Origin: Actinomycetes bacterium
GTDB taxonomy: Bacteria > Actinomycetota > Actinomycetes > Propionibacteriales > Propionibacteriaceae
Assembly: GCA_023419175.1 (NCBI GenBank)
Contig: JAEZYG010000055.1
Span: 1 to 34,450, forward strand
Direction: 5' to 3'
Length of the DNA stretch: 34,450 bases
Positions 23,647-32,500 of this stretch are shown one piece after another. Within the stretch, counting starts at the first letter, position 1. The number at the start of each line of letters is the position of its first letter. The notes under the pieces were generated by a model. The model was not told where the DNA came from and searched no databases. It saw only the letters and a program-made list of their open reading frames with translations. Made by a program: the position numbers and the translations under genes.

Positions 23647-24450
23647 TTAACGGTTGCGGAATTGATCTCCGTCCAGAGAAGAAATAATCCTTCCCTTGAA
23701 GCCATGAGCTTCCAAAGCGGCCACGGTACGTACAGTTGATCCTCCTGGAGTGCAGGTACGCTTCGTCCACGAATCGATCGGTTGATCGCTTGAGGACATG
23801 GCATCGGCAGCTCCTTGCACGCAGGCTTTCGCCAGACGCAAGGAATCGTCATGAGAAAGCCCTTGCATAGCTCCCCAGGTAGCAATCGCTTCTGTGGCGG
23901 CATAAATTACCGCCTGTCCGTGTCCAGTGAGAGCGCCACAGATATCGATGAGATCTTCTTCTACCGTGACGATGGTGCCCAGGCGGGAGAAAAAAGTCCG
24001 TAAGAAAGGGTAAATCTCATGGTCGCCTAGATCGCTCCACGCCATCGCTGAAGATGCCACAGCAAGAGGAGGATTAGGCATGAGACGGGCGAGAGGTTGA
24101 GTGGGTAGATAAGAGCGCATCTGTGCCAAGGTGACCTTCGCAGCTAAGGAGACCACCGGGGTCGATGGCGATATGTCCTGAGCGATATCTGCCAAGAGAT
24201 TCTCGACTTGCGTGGGGCGTGTCGCGATAACGATAAGGTCAGCGTGGCGGGCTGCTTGAGAAGCTGAAGCGGCGTTGACCGAATGGATTTGCGCTAGACG
24301 GCGTGCCCCTTCTTCGCGTCGGGTGGAGACGTAGATGCGATGAGGGTCTATCCCGCTGTGAAGAAGTCCTTCGAGAAGGGAAGATCCGAGTTGACCCGCT
24401 CCCAGGATGGAAATGACGCAATTATCTAATCGATTGGACAAATCGCTCAC
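23647..24450 (-). CDS. proC: Pyrroline-5-carboxylate reductase
   Basis: Last step of proline synthesis: NAD(P)H reduction of pyrroline-5-carboxylate. The Rossmann motif is ISILGAGQLGSSLLEG near the N-terminus, followed by YVSTRREEGARRL, VIATRPTQV, LARLMPNPPLAV and the C-terminal helical dimer domain with ALTGHGQAVIY and the proline-site segment CTPGGSTVRTVAALE. 267 residues. The GTG at 24450 has GAGGAG seven bases upstream. tRNA-Glu lies 72 bases upstream on the same strand and may share the transcript. Confidence 0.93.
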   Translation of the reverse strand: MSDLSNRLDNCVISILGAGQLGSSLLEGLLHSGIDPHRIYVSTRREEGARRLAQIHSVNAASASQAARHADLIVIATRPTQVENLLADIAQDISPSTPVVSLAAKVTLAQMRSYLPTQPLARLMPNPPLAVASSAMAWSDLGDHEIYPFLRTFFSRLGTIVTVEEDLIDICGALTGHGQAVIYAATEAIATWGAMQGLSHDDSLRLAKACVQGAADAMSSSDQPIDSWTKRTCTPGGSTVRTVAALEAHGFKGRIISSLDGDQFRNR

Positions 24451-24522
24451 CGCTATCTCCTCGTCGTGACTGGATAGGACGATTCTAAATGAGGATGGAG
24501 ATAGAAGAGGAGAAAGAAAGAG

Positions 24523-24595
24523 TATCCCCGACCGGATTCGAACCGGCGCTGCCGCCTTGAAAGGGCGGTGTCCTAGGCCTCTAGACGACGGGGAC
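24523..24595 (-). tRNA. tRNA-Glu (TTC)
   Basis: Acceptor GTCCCCG/CGGGGAT, D-arm of the Glu type (GTCTAGAGGCCTAGGAC), anticodon loop CCTTTCA with anticodon TTC, T-arm GCCGG-TTCGAAT-CCGGT. CCA is not encoded. Confidence 0.95.
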
Positions 24596-24604
24596 GCGTC
24601 GAAT

Positions 24605-24633
24605 ATCTTAACTAAATTTGTCCGAAAAGCAAA
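24605..24633 (-). promoter_or_regulatory. Promoter of tRNA-Glu
   Basis: On the minus strand TTTGCT (24628-24633) and TAAGAT (24605-24610) are 17 bases apart, about ten bases upstream of the tRNA. Confidence 0.6.
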
Positions 24634-24658
24634 TTCCGCTCCTGGACTCTCTCAATAT

Positions 24659-24694
24659 GGCGGACGGTCAAGCATCCATCGACGACCGTCCGCC
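24659..24694 (-). terminator. Strong hairpin after the SH3b-protein gene
   Basis: GGCGGACGGTC (24659-24669) and GACCGTCCGCC (24684-24694) form a perfect eleven-pair stem with a 14-base loop just after the stop of the SH3b-protein gene. No T-run follows on the minus strand, so it is a probable rather than certain terminator. Confidence 0.65.
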
Positions 24695-24700
24695 ACGACT

Positions 24701-26149
24701 TTATTCGTTGACTGTCACATGGACATGGTCATAGTGATTAGCGGTAATGCCGCCACGATCTTCCATCGCTTCCCAATCGGAGCTTCCATTGATCCAGATA
24801 TGCTGACGCCAGATGAGATATTCGATATCGAGAGCGTTAGCATTGGCGCGCAGCCAGCTCGAAAGGGCATTGCCCAAATCGACATCGCTTGCTCCATTGG
24901 GCATCATCAGATCGACGGCTCGTCCGCTGGGATGATCCGGGAAAGGATCGGGACGTACGCCATACATGGTGGTGATCTGCGGGAAAGCCCGACGGACAGC
25001 GTAGACGACTCCCTTGGTGGTTTCACGCATCTCGTCTAGACCCTGGGAATAACCCGTATTGAGCGGGCCTCCCGTAGGTGAGGTATTGACGGGAGCCTCA
25101 GGTCCATATTGTCCAGATCCTTCCGAAGGGCCTGAGGATAGATCGATCGGCTTATCCGAGATATAGAGAGAGGAAATCCAGCGCAGGGAGCCTGAATCGT
25201 TCACCTGACGCCAATCTCCTTGAGCCACTCCGGTGAGCTGAATTTCAGTATTGGTCTCCAAGACGCGCACGATCGAATCGTCAAGGGATGGTCCTGAGCG
25301 CAAATTCACGCGGGTGGTGGTATAGGCGGTGGTTGTTTCAGCTACAGGCTCATCGGCAAGATAATCCGAGTGAATCCAGGCATCCTTCCCTTCGTAGATC
25401 ACAGGAGTCCAGGAGCCAGACGCATCACCTCGAACATCGACTGATCTTCCCTTCGGCAAGACAGCCAGGCTGCGATGTTCGGTGCCAGGTCCGGTGCGCA
25501 CATTGACCGCATCTGTGGTGTACATGGTCTTGATGACCTGAGAGGAGGAATTCTGCTGGGAAGCCGAGCGGTCGGTTTCTGGTTCGGGAGCAGATTTTTC
25601 TGAATCGGATGATGCAGAATCGTCTGCCTTATCGTCCGCAGCTACAACGACTGCGTCGAAATCGAGATAGCTTCCATAAATCCAACCGGATTGGCCGCGC
25701 CACTTCACAGGAGCCCAAAGGCCCTCCATCGTATCGGTAATCGCTACCTTTTCCCCGACGGTAGCGGTTCCGATCGCAGGAGCCATCGTGGTAGCAGCTC
25801 TGCGCACCTGAACATTGGCGTTGACGGTCGCGGTTCCTCCAGCAGCCGCATCGAGATCGGCGAAGCGGACATAGGCTGAAGCGACCCATCCCTCCTTGCC
25901 TTGATAGGTGACAGGAGTCCATTCTCCGCGAGGATCTCCGCGCAATTCGACCTGCTCGCCGGCAGCGAGTTGTCCGAGGATCCGCGCTGAATCGTTGGGA
26001 GCCTGTCGCACGTTGACGGCAGTCGTAGCAACGACGGTATTGGACACGGCAACACCGATACTGGGCATTGCGGTCGCATAGCCAGCCACGGTACCTGCAG
26101 CGATCAACGCCATAAGAGAGCGGCGAGTGATTTTAGATTTCTCGATCAC
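24701..26149 (-). CDS. Secreted protein with four SH3b repeats and an M15-like C-terminal domain
   Basis: Predicted exported wall-binding protein, probably a peptidoglycan-acting enzyme. The N-terminus (SKITRRSLMALIAAGTVAG) has a twin-arginine-like pattern before its hydrophobic core, so Tat export is possible. Four bacterial SH3 repeats follow, at about residues 41-97, 108-162, 212-269 and 276-334 (AVNVRQAPNDSARILG, VQVRRAATTMAPAIG, AVNVRTGPGTEHRSL, RVNLRSGPSLDDSIV), with an acidic/Ser-rich linker between the second and third. The C-terminal domain has HPSGRAVD and DHVHV, the metal-site pattern of M15/VanY-like carboxypeptidases and of the ARB-07466-type domain. I choose the GTG at 26149 (482 residues) because AAAGGAT precedes it. 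The leader is structured (26175-26235). Confidence 0.85.
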   Translation of the reverse strand: MIEKSKITRRSLMALIAAGTVAGYATAMPSIGVAVSNTVVATTAVNVRQAPNDSARILGQLAAGEQVELRGDPRGEWTPVTYQGKEGWVASAYVRFADLDAAAGGTATVNANVQVRRAATTMAPAIGTATVGEKVAITDTMEGLWAPVKWRGQSGWIYGSYLDFDAVVVAADDKADDSASSDSEKSAPEPETDRSASQQNSSSQVIKTMYTTDAVNVRTGPGTEHRSLAVLPKGRSVDVRGDASGSWTPVIYEGKDAWIHSDYLADEPVAETTTAYTTTRVNLRSGPSLDDSIVRVLETNTEIQLTGVAQGDWRQVNDSGSLRWISSLYISDKPIDLSSGPSEGSGQYGPEAPVNTSPTGGPLNTGYSQGLDEMRETTKGVVYAVRRAFPQITTMYGVRPDPFPDHPSGRAVDLMMPNGASDVDLGNALSSWLRANANALDIEYLIWRQHIWINGSSDWEAMEDRGGITANHYDHVHVTVNE

Positions 26150-26174
26150 TGGCGATCCTTTCTCATTGGGAGTT

Positions 26175-26235
26175 CTAGGAGGTGGCCTCTTCCCCAAAGA
26201 GAGGCATTCCCTTCTCTTTAGACCACCTGCTCTAG
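26175..26235 (-). promoter_or_regulatory. Structured 5' leader of the SH3b-protein gene
   Basis: Nested inverted repeats: outer CTAG (26175-26178 with 26232-26235) and AGGTGG/CCACCT (26180-26185 with 26223-26228), inner GCCTCT/AGAGGC (26185-26190 with 26200-26205). The structure ends about ten bases before the Shine-Dalgarno, so it could control translation or stability. I cannot assign it to a known riboswitch class. Confidence 0.5.
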
Positions 26236-26318
26236 ATGCCAGGTTGACGGTATGTCCTTAAAGAAAAGAAAAGGAAATCCCTGAGAGAATCTCAGAAAGT
26301 TAAACCCGTATTTACTAG

Positions 26319-26342
26319 GGGTGATATTTTAAAGAATCACCC
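26319..26342. repeat. Inverted repeat upstream of the SH3b-protein gene
   Basis: GGGTGAT (26319-26325) and ATCACCC (26336-26342) flank an AT-rich ten-base spacer. No T-run follows on the minus strand, so it may be an operator or a leader hairpin about 170-190 bases before the gene. Confidence 0.45.
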
Positions 26343-26383
26343 TCAAGTAATAGTTGAGCTTCAGGCTTTCACAGCTTAGAGAT

Positions 26384-26415
26384 CAAAAAAGGGGTCGGCA
26401 TAAAGCCGACCCCTT
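26384..26415 (-). terminator. Intrinsic terminator of glpQ
   Basis: AAGGGGTCGGC (26389-26399) and GCCGACCCCTT (26405-26415) make a perfect eleven-pair stem; on the minus strand it is followed by a run of Ts. It begins about 13 bases after the glpQ stop. Confidence 0.95.
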
Positions 26416-26428
26416 GTGAATGAGACGA

Positions 26429-27487
26429 TCACTTAGCAGGATAGGGAGTGGGAAGATCCATCTTCTGTTCTTCCATCACCTTGCGAAGTTTCGTCGGATA
26501 GTCGGTGATGATGCCATCAACACCGGTAGCGATCTGAGCTTTCATCGCATCTTCATCGTTGATCGTCCACGGCACAACTTTCAAGCCGGCTTGGTGGGCG
26601 GTCTCAACAAATTCCTTATTGGCGATCAAGACGAAGTTGGGGTCTGCTGGAGTCAGGCCGTAAGGAACCGTATATCCGGGGGAGAGAACATCGGCTTTGA
26701 TTTGCTGAGCAGCCTTGATGATATCTCCACCGACCTCGTCATAATCGACGCTACCTGTCCACATGGAATATCCCTTCCAGGTGGTCTCATCCCATAAGAC
26801 AACGGTGGGAACCGTAGGATATTGCTGCTTGACAAGCTCGAGAGTGCGCCAATCGAAAGATTGGATGGTGACCTTATCGAGCATTCCGGCATTTTCGATT
26901 TCGCTCATGATGACATTGACGAATTGCTCAGGTGAAGCCGACCAATCGCGGTGCTCGCCTTCCACCTTCGTCTCGATGTTGTAATAAACATCAGCTCCAC
27001 GCTGTTTGGTGAGGTTAAAGACGTCCTTGAGCTGGATCATCTTATTTCCCTCGGCAGGCTGCTGCTCGGGGAAGCTGTCGAGTTTGAGATCGCAGGTGAG
27101 AGTCTGTAGCTGATCCCATGTGAGATCGTGGACTTTCTTGCCCACATAGTCATTGCCAGGCGCATCGGTGCATTTTGATGGCAAGACGATGGGATCGTGC
27201 CAGACGACAGGAACGCCATCTGCGGTGAGGACGATATCGAATTCCAATGTGGTGACGCCGAGATCGAGAGCTTTTTCAAAAGCGGTGAGAGATTCTTCAG
27301 TGTGTTCTCCACGTCCTCCACGGTGAGCCTGGAGATCGAGAGGAATATCCGATGTGGATGCGCTGGGACTCTCGCTTCCTTGCTTCTTGGGAGAGGAATC
27401 GCATCCGGTTAACAGAAAGCTCCCCGACGCTAGTGCTAGAGCTGCGGCAGCGGCACTAAGACGGTGGATAGATGAATACTTAGACAT
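26429..27487 (-). CDS. glpQ: Glycerophosphodiester phosphodiesterase lipoprotein
   Basis: Hydrolyses glycerophosphodiesters from phospholipids to glycerol-3-phosphate plus an alcohol, outside the membrane. Lipobox LLTGC gives a lipidated Cys near residue 29. The catalytic core is QAHRGGRGEHTEES (His55, Arg56), LEFDIVLTADGVPVVWHDP (Glu82, Asp84, His97), and further down NIETKVEG and IQSFDW; the end matches the family (LKVVPWTINDEDAM, GVDGIITDYP). I choose the ATG at 27487 (352 residues) because AAAGGAGC sits eight bases before it; a longer frame from 27589 would overlap glpT. It follows glpT on the same strand, with a terminator between, and its product is the substrate of GlpT. Confidence 0.95.
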   Translation of the reverse strand: MSKYSSIHRLSAAAAALALASGSFLLTGCDSSPKKQGSESPSASTSDIPLDLQAHRGGRGEHTEESLTAFEKALDLGVTTLEFDIVLTADGVPVVWHDPIVLPSKCTDAPGNDYVGKKVHDLTWDQLQTLTCDLKLDSFPEQQPAEGNKMIQLKDVFNLTKQRGADVYYNIETKVEGEHRDWSASPEQFVNVIMSEIENAGMLDKVTIQSFDWRTLELVKQQYPTVPTVVLWDETTWKGYSMWTGSVDYDEVGGDIIKAAQQIKADVLSPGYTVPYGLTPADPNFVLIANKEFVETAHQAGLKVVPWTINDEDAMKAQIATGVDGIITDYPTKLRKVMEEQKMDLPTPYPAK

Positions 27488-27517
27488 CAGTAATGCTCCT
27501 TTGGTACTGATTTGGAT

Positions 27518-27554
27518 AAAAAGCATGAGGGTCGGAGGAATTCCCCCGACCCTC
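27518..27554 (-). terminator. Intrinsic terminator between glpT and glpQ
   Basis: GAGGGTCGG (27527-27535) and CCGACCCTC (27546-27554) form the stem; on the minus strand a T-run (complement of 27518-27522) follows after ATGC. It should stop part of the glpT transcripts; glpQ must then rely on read-through or on a promoter I do not see. A smaller hairpin (CTCGTC...GACGAG, 27552-27571) partly overlaps it. Confidence 0.85.
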
Positions 27555-27575
27555 GTCTCGTCATAGACGAGAAAA

Positions 27576-28964
27576 TTACTTGGCAGCACGCTCCTTGTGA
27601 GCGGCGATGATTGCCTTTTCGTCTCGACCGACGAAGACCATCACCACGCAGGTCAGGATGGCGACAGCGGCAAGGAAGCCCCATGCGGTATCCCAACCGA
27701 AGTGCTTGATGATCCAGCCGACGAGGAGGGAAGCGCCGGTGGCGCCGAGGAGGTAACCGGCGAGACCGGTCAGACCGGCAGACTGGCCGGCGACTTCACG
27801 CGGGGACAGGTCGATAGCCTGCAGACCGACCAACATGACCGGGCCATAGATCAGGCCACCGATGAGGGCGATCAGCACGTAGCACAGCCACAGCGGAGCG
27901 TGCTCCATGCGTCCGACCTGCCAGAAGGCGATAACGGAGATGGCCACGGCGATGAGGAAGGCCAGACCGGCGCCAGTGCGGTAACCCTTGAAGATCTTGT
28001 CCGAAACCCAACCGCACAGGAGGGTGCCGACGATGCCGGCAAGTTCGTAGAGGACGAAGCCCATAGCGCCACCCTTGGTCTTAAGACCTTGAGTCTCTTG
28101 GAGATAAAGGGGAACCCAGTAGAGAACGCCGTAGCGCAGGGTATAGATGAAGATATTGGCGATAGCCAACAGGACGATCACGCGAGACTTGAGGACGTAG
28201 CGGACGAGGACTTGAAGCATGGTGAGCTTCTCGGCATCGGATCCAACCTTCTCAATCTTGGCGGGGTCATCGCGCCATTCTTCAATGGGCATAAGACCCA
28301 TAGCTTCTGGACGGTCGCGGATGAGCAGGAAGGCGACCAAAGCGACGATGAGGGCGACGATAGCGGGCAGATAGAAAGCCGGACGCCAGTCGTTTTGATA
28401 GGCGGCGAGATGGTCAACGCCCCATGCGGTCAAGACACCGACAGCGCCGCCACCGACGTTATGGGCGCAGTTCCAGATAGAGGTCTTCCAGCCGCGTTCG
28501 TTCGTGGAGAACCAGTGGACGAGAACGCGACCTGAAGGAGGCCAGCCCATACCTTGGAACCAGCCGTTGAGGAACATCAAGACGCATAGCAAGAGGCCGT
28601 AGTGCAAGATGCCGGGGATGAAAGCGATCAGCAGGTTGATGATAGCCGACAGAGCTAGACCCAAAGGCATGAAGTAGCGAGCATTCGCACGGTCGGACAG
28701 GGTCGCCATGAGGAATTTGGAGACGCCGTAGGCGACGAGGATGCAGGTGCCAACCCAACCGATAGCGACCTCGTCCATCTGACCAAGATCTTTGAAGGTC
28801 TTGGTGACGAAGGGGAGGTTGTTACGGATCAGGTAGAAACCTGCATAGCCGATAAAGATACCCATGAATGCCTGCATACGCAGGGAGGGATACTTTTTCT
28901 TCTGCTCCTCAATGGGCAGTTGGGCCACCTTCGGCGGCGGCGCCAAGAAACCGAGCGAACTCAT
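27576..28964 (-). CDS. glpT: Glycerol-3-phosphate:phosphate antiporter
   Basis: Twelve-helix major-facilitator transporter of the organophosphate:phosphate antiporter group. Substrate-site arginines are in place: Arg47 in FYLIRNNLPF and the second in YTLRYGVLYWVP. Family signatures NGWFQGMGWPPSGR and WNCAHNVGGG are intact, and the wording fits GlpT better than UhpT or PgtP. 462 residues. The codon use is more biased to C/G-ending codons than in most neighbours, suggesting high expression. The ATG at 28964 has GGAG about ten bases upstream. It is the first gene of the glpT-glpQ pair; the region upstream holds an inverted repeat and TGTGCA repeats. Confidence 0.94.
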   Translation of the reverse strand: MSSLGFLAPPPKVAQLPIEEQKKKYPSLRMQAFMGIFIGYAGFYLIRNNLPFVTKTFKDLGQMDEVAIGWVGTCILVAYGVSKFLMATLSDRANARYFMPLGLALSAIINLLIAFIPGILHYGLLLCVLMFLNGWFQGMGWPPSGRVLVHWFSTNERGWKTSIWNCAHNVGGGAVGVLTAWGVDHLAAYQNDWRPAFYLPAIVALIVALVAFLLIRDRPEAMGLMPIEEWRDDPAKIEKVGSDAEKLTMLQVLVRYVLKSRVIVLLAIANIFIYTLRYGVLYWVPLYLQETQGLKTKGGAMGFVLYELAGIVGTLLCGWVSDKIFKGYRTGAGLAFLIAVAISVIAFWQVGRMEHAPLWLCYVLIALIGGLIYGPVMLVGLQAIDLSPREVAGQSAGLTGLAGYLLGATGASLLVGWIIKHFGWDTAWGFLAAVAILTCVVMVFVGRDEKAIIAAHKERAAK

Positions 28965-29113
28965 AGCTTCAGTCTCCGCTTTCTTGTGATCGTATTCGGA
29001 AAGTTCTGCAGACGTAGATCGAAGCGAGCTACCTCATCTTGTAGTCGCAACATTCGGGGAATCCCCTGACTTTCTGTCCGCTGCGCCTCAGGGTATCGCG
29101 GAATCTTTTAGGG

Positions 29114-29142
29114 ATGCTAAAGATCAGACCTACTTTTAGCAT
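29114..29142. promoter_or_regulatory. Candidate operator upstream of glpT
   Basis: ATGCTAAA (29114-29121) and TTTAGCAT (29135-29142) form an eight-base inverted repeat whose half-sites are 21 bases apart, two helical turns. This suits a dimeric regulator on one DNA face, about 150 bases upstream of glpT. The regulator is unknown. Confidence 0.5.
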
Positions 29143-29160
29143 TATTGAGGCAAGAAATTT

Positions 29161-29213
29161 TGTGCAGGTATTTCGTTCACATAATTCAAATGTGCAGCGT
29201 ATGGGGTTGTGCA
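29161..29213. repeat. Three TGTGCA direct repeats upstream of glpT
   Basis: TGTGCA occurs at 29161-29166, 29191-29196 and 29208-29213. The spacing (30 and 17 bases) is irregular and the elements may be half-sites or chance. The rest of 28965-29229 holds no gene that I can see. Confidence 0.35.
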
Positions 29214-29229
29214 TACCGTTCAGACTGAT

Positions 29230-29258
29230 TTGAGCTTTAGGGTTTATCTGCGTACACT
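29230..29258 (+). promoter_or_regulatory. Promoter of tRNA-Lys
   Basis: TTGAGC (29230-29235) and TACACT (29253-29258) are 17 bases apart, about 27 bases upstream of the tRNA. Confidence 0.7.
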
Positions 29259-29285
29259 TAATCAGTGCGTCACGATGTGACGTGG

Positions 29286-29358
29286 GCGCCGATAGCTCAG
29301 TTGGTAGAGCAGGGGACTTTTAATCCTCGGGTCCAGGGTTCGATCCCCTGTCGGCGTA
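29286..29358 (+). tRNA. tRNA-Lys (TTT)
   Basis: Acceptor GCGCCGA/TCGGCGT with a G-U first pair, D-arm GCTCAGTTGGTAGAGC, anticodon loop CTTTTAA with anticodon TTT, T-arm CAGGG-TTCGATC-CCCTG. CCA is not encoded. It stands alone with its own promoter and terminator. Confidence 0.96.
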
Positions 29359-29367
29359 CAGCTCTTT

Positions 29368-29397
29368 CTCACAAGCGATTATCGTGAGGGATTTTTT
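29368..29397 (+). terminator. Terminator of tRNA-Lys
   Basis: CTCAC (29368-29372) pairs with GTGAG (29384-29388), followed by GGA and six Ts (29392-29397). Confidence 0.75.
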
Positions 29398-29480
29398 CAT
29401 TCTTTCTTAAAAATCGGGCGGATCTACCGAATCTTCTTGCGCTTCTCTGGTGTAGAAAGAATTGTTCACGTCAAGATTTG

Positions 29481-29515
29481 GAAAGAAAAAGGTGGACGAG
29501 CATTACCCGTCCACC
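29481..29515 (-). terminator. Intrinsic terminator of the large surface-protein gene
   Basis: GGTGGACG (29491-29498) and CGTCCACC (29508-29515) form the stem; on the minus strand a T-rich run (complement of 29481-29490) follows. It lies 15 bases after the stop codon, so the gene ends where the frame says. Confidence 0.93.
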
Positions 29516-29530
29516 TGGCAAAATGCTTTC

Positions 29531-32500
29531 TTATACCGGACAGACCGCCAACCGCGATCCACCCGTTACCGGTAGAGCAGATGGACGTGGATGAACCCGT
29601 TTGAGTGACGCAGATTCATATAGATTCGCTGTACGATCCTCATCTGGATTCCTCTCACCTGAAGTGGGCTGCGGAATAGGGTTCACCGATGCGGCAGACG
29701 ATGGGCTTGGCTGAATCGATGTAGGCGAAGCAGACGGTGAGTTCACATCAGGTGACGGAGACTCAGGCATTGGGCTCGAAGATGGGGATTTAGAACTCGA
29801 TGGGCTCGGATCGACAGATGGTAAGGGGTGGGCATCCGCATCCTTATCCTCAAAGATCGAGAATGCAAAAAGCAGCCCGTCCTCTGCTGCAACGTGATGA
29901 TTTTCAAGATCTATATCGGCGGATTTAGAGCTCATGAGACCTACGATATGGTTCTCATCAAGCATCTCCATTGCGGCTGCATAGTCGGTATTTGAGCCGC
30001 CGATCGTACGCAGACGTGTCCGTTTCCCATCTGGTGAGTAGAGGGCGACGAAGGAATCTAAAGATCCTTTGTTGAGATCTTGGAAATCCATACCTGTGCC
30101 GCGAGTCTCACCGAATAAAGCGATCGTCTTATCGGGCATCTCAACGATCGATCGTCCCTCACTGGATTCAATCGAGGTGATGACATCAGACCACTGAACG
30201 GCATTGTCAGAACCTATTTTGATAAGGAAGGCATTGTCATAGCCGCGACCTTTATTCTGGAAAGCGTGCAAAGTTGAACGGGTTGACCCTGCAAGAAGGT
30301 AACCCCCGTCTGAGGTCGCTGTGATGGCTTTGAGATAGTCGTTCGCTTCCCCTCCGAAGGATTTCATCGAGATCTTTTCTCCTGTAGGAGAGTATTCAGC
30401 GACGAAAAGATCAAAGTCATAGGATGAATTTCCGAAGAAATCCAGACCTTCAAAAGTTCCCGATCCGGAATTGGTATAGCCTGCGACGAGAATATTTCCG
30501 TTCGCTTTTAGCGCCAAACCTCGTTGAGATGATTCGATGTTATTCCCACTTAGAGCGGTTGCCCACATCTGTTCACCCGTCGGGGAATAGCGCGTCAATA
30601 CAAGATCCACATTGCCACGAGCCCCCTCAGGGACATCTCCATCGGTAGACAATGTCTCAATCAATGCAACGACGGATTGATCGGCTAAGGTCACCAGATC
30701 TTTCACCTGATCGTGGCGAGAACCGGCGAAGGAATTGATCCACACCATCTGGTGATTGGGGGCGAATCGGGCGATGAAGGCATCTTGGTCACCGTGGAGA
30801 CTTTTCTCAGTATCGGTATCGGCAAAGACCCCAGTGGGGGCAACTCCATGATCTTCCTTATAGGAACCTGCGGCATAGAAACCTGCATCGTCTCGCCCGC
30901 TGAGAGCGGAGATATAAGCGCGTGAATCGCGTTCGGTGCCGCCGAAAAGAGTGGTCATGATCGGGCGTCCACCGCCGTCATAGTGGGCGATAAAAGCATT
31001 TGAACCCCCAGAGATCGCAGATGTCTCGCTCAGATCGGGAGAATAGGTCTCTCCACCGACGACAATCGATCCATCGATTAGGACGGCGACCTCATTGGCA
31101 AAATCGGTATCGCTTCCTCCAACCGTTTGTTTCCACGTTGTCGGGAAGATCGGAGAGCTATTTTCTCTTGCGGGGAAGGTGGGGGGAGCATCGGTCTTTT
31201 CCGCTTGAGAAGGTGTGAAGGATAGGCGTACTTCTTCACCCATCATCTCTTTAATCGCCACATGAACTGGCGAGGAGAGGTCGTTAAGAATCATGGTGAA
31301 AGACTTCACATCCGTGGAGGCGTCGTAGTTGACTTTAGCTTTCTTCATCACACCATCGCGTTCATAGGTGATCGCCCCAAGATTGGACGGGCTGAATTCA
31401 TAGCCAGCGATGGTATTGCGCACTAGGTAGACGGTGACTTGGTGCAAATTTCCAGAAGTCTCCACATAGGCAGAGGGATGAACAAGAGGATTCATCATCG
31501 AGACGCTATCTTCTGTCATCTTCCATGCCTCGACGGGAATGAGCTGACGTTTGGTTGGATAACTTTCCAGTGTGGAAGCGTTGAGGCTCATGATAAATCC
31601 GTCATATTTGCCCTGGACGAGAGATGTAAAAGGTCCATCGGTAGAGCGAGTCGAGCCGACGAGATAATAGTTATCTTTCATGCCCGGATAGATTTGGGAG
31701 ACGATTTCTTTTGCATTCCCTCCCAGAGAATGGATATTGAGACGGGTCAGATCAGGTGTGTAATGGGCAAGGAAAATATCGCTGTCACCGTAGCTTTGCA
31801 CTCCGGTGAGATCTTTATCTACGCTGCGATAGGTTCCGGTGAGGAAAAATCCGTCTGAGACGGGAAGGACTTGGGAGGCCTCAACATCTGCTGAAGAGGT
31901 TAATGTCTCGACTTTCAGTAAAGAACCGTCTTGAGCGATACGTAAGATGGCTGCCGATTTTGTGGGGTTATCTGTAGGCGTCACCTTGGCAAAATCGCCA
32001 TCAGTAGATGACGATGTGGCGGCGATCACATAGCCATCCACCATATCTTCCGTCGTGGCGGTGATGAAATCCTTGTTTTTATCAAAATCTCGGTTATGGG
32101 CTCGAGCAATGGAAATGCCGTAGTCATCTGAACTTCCTCCATAGGTTTTCACCCATTGAGTTGAACCGTCGGAGCCGATCTTGACCGCAAGGATATCTCG
32201 TTTCCCTTTATTGAGATCTTTCAAATCCCCATCGCTGGAGGATGAGGTACCTATAGCAACCCAGCCTCCAGTGGGATCGTTGATGACTGAGCGGAATTCG
32301 TCTTGGATGAGGGCGTTGCCGCTGCCGCCGATGGTATGAGCCCATTCAACGTCTAAGTCGGCATTGAATTTCACCACTAAGGCATCACGATCTGTCGTCG
32401 TCTTTCCAGTCAGACGAGCGATATCGCCGTCCTTGGAATGGGTATATCCCACACCCAGATATCCTCCATCATGGGTGGTCGTGATGCGGGTGATCTCTTC

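Noticed and set aside
26150..26400. c-di-AMP (ydaO-type) riboswitch before the SH3b-protein gene
   Set aside because: Gene context would fit, but the conserved segments of that class are not found in the expected order; recorded only as an unassigned structured leader.
27597..28535. 312-codon open frame opposite glpT
   Set aside because: It is the antisense shadow of a G/C-biased transporter gene; its translation is rich in Asp, Glu and Gly with no motif or ribosome site.
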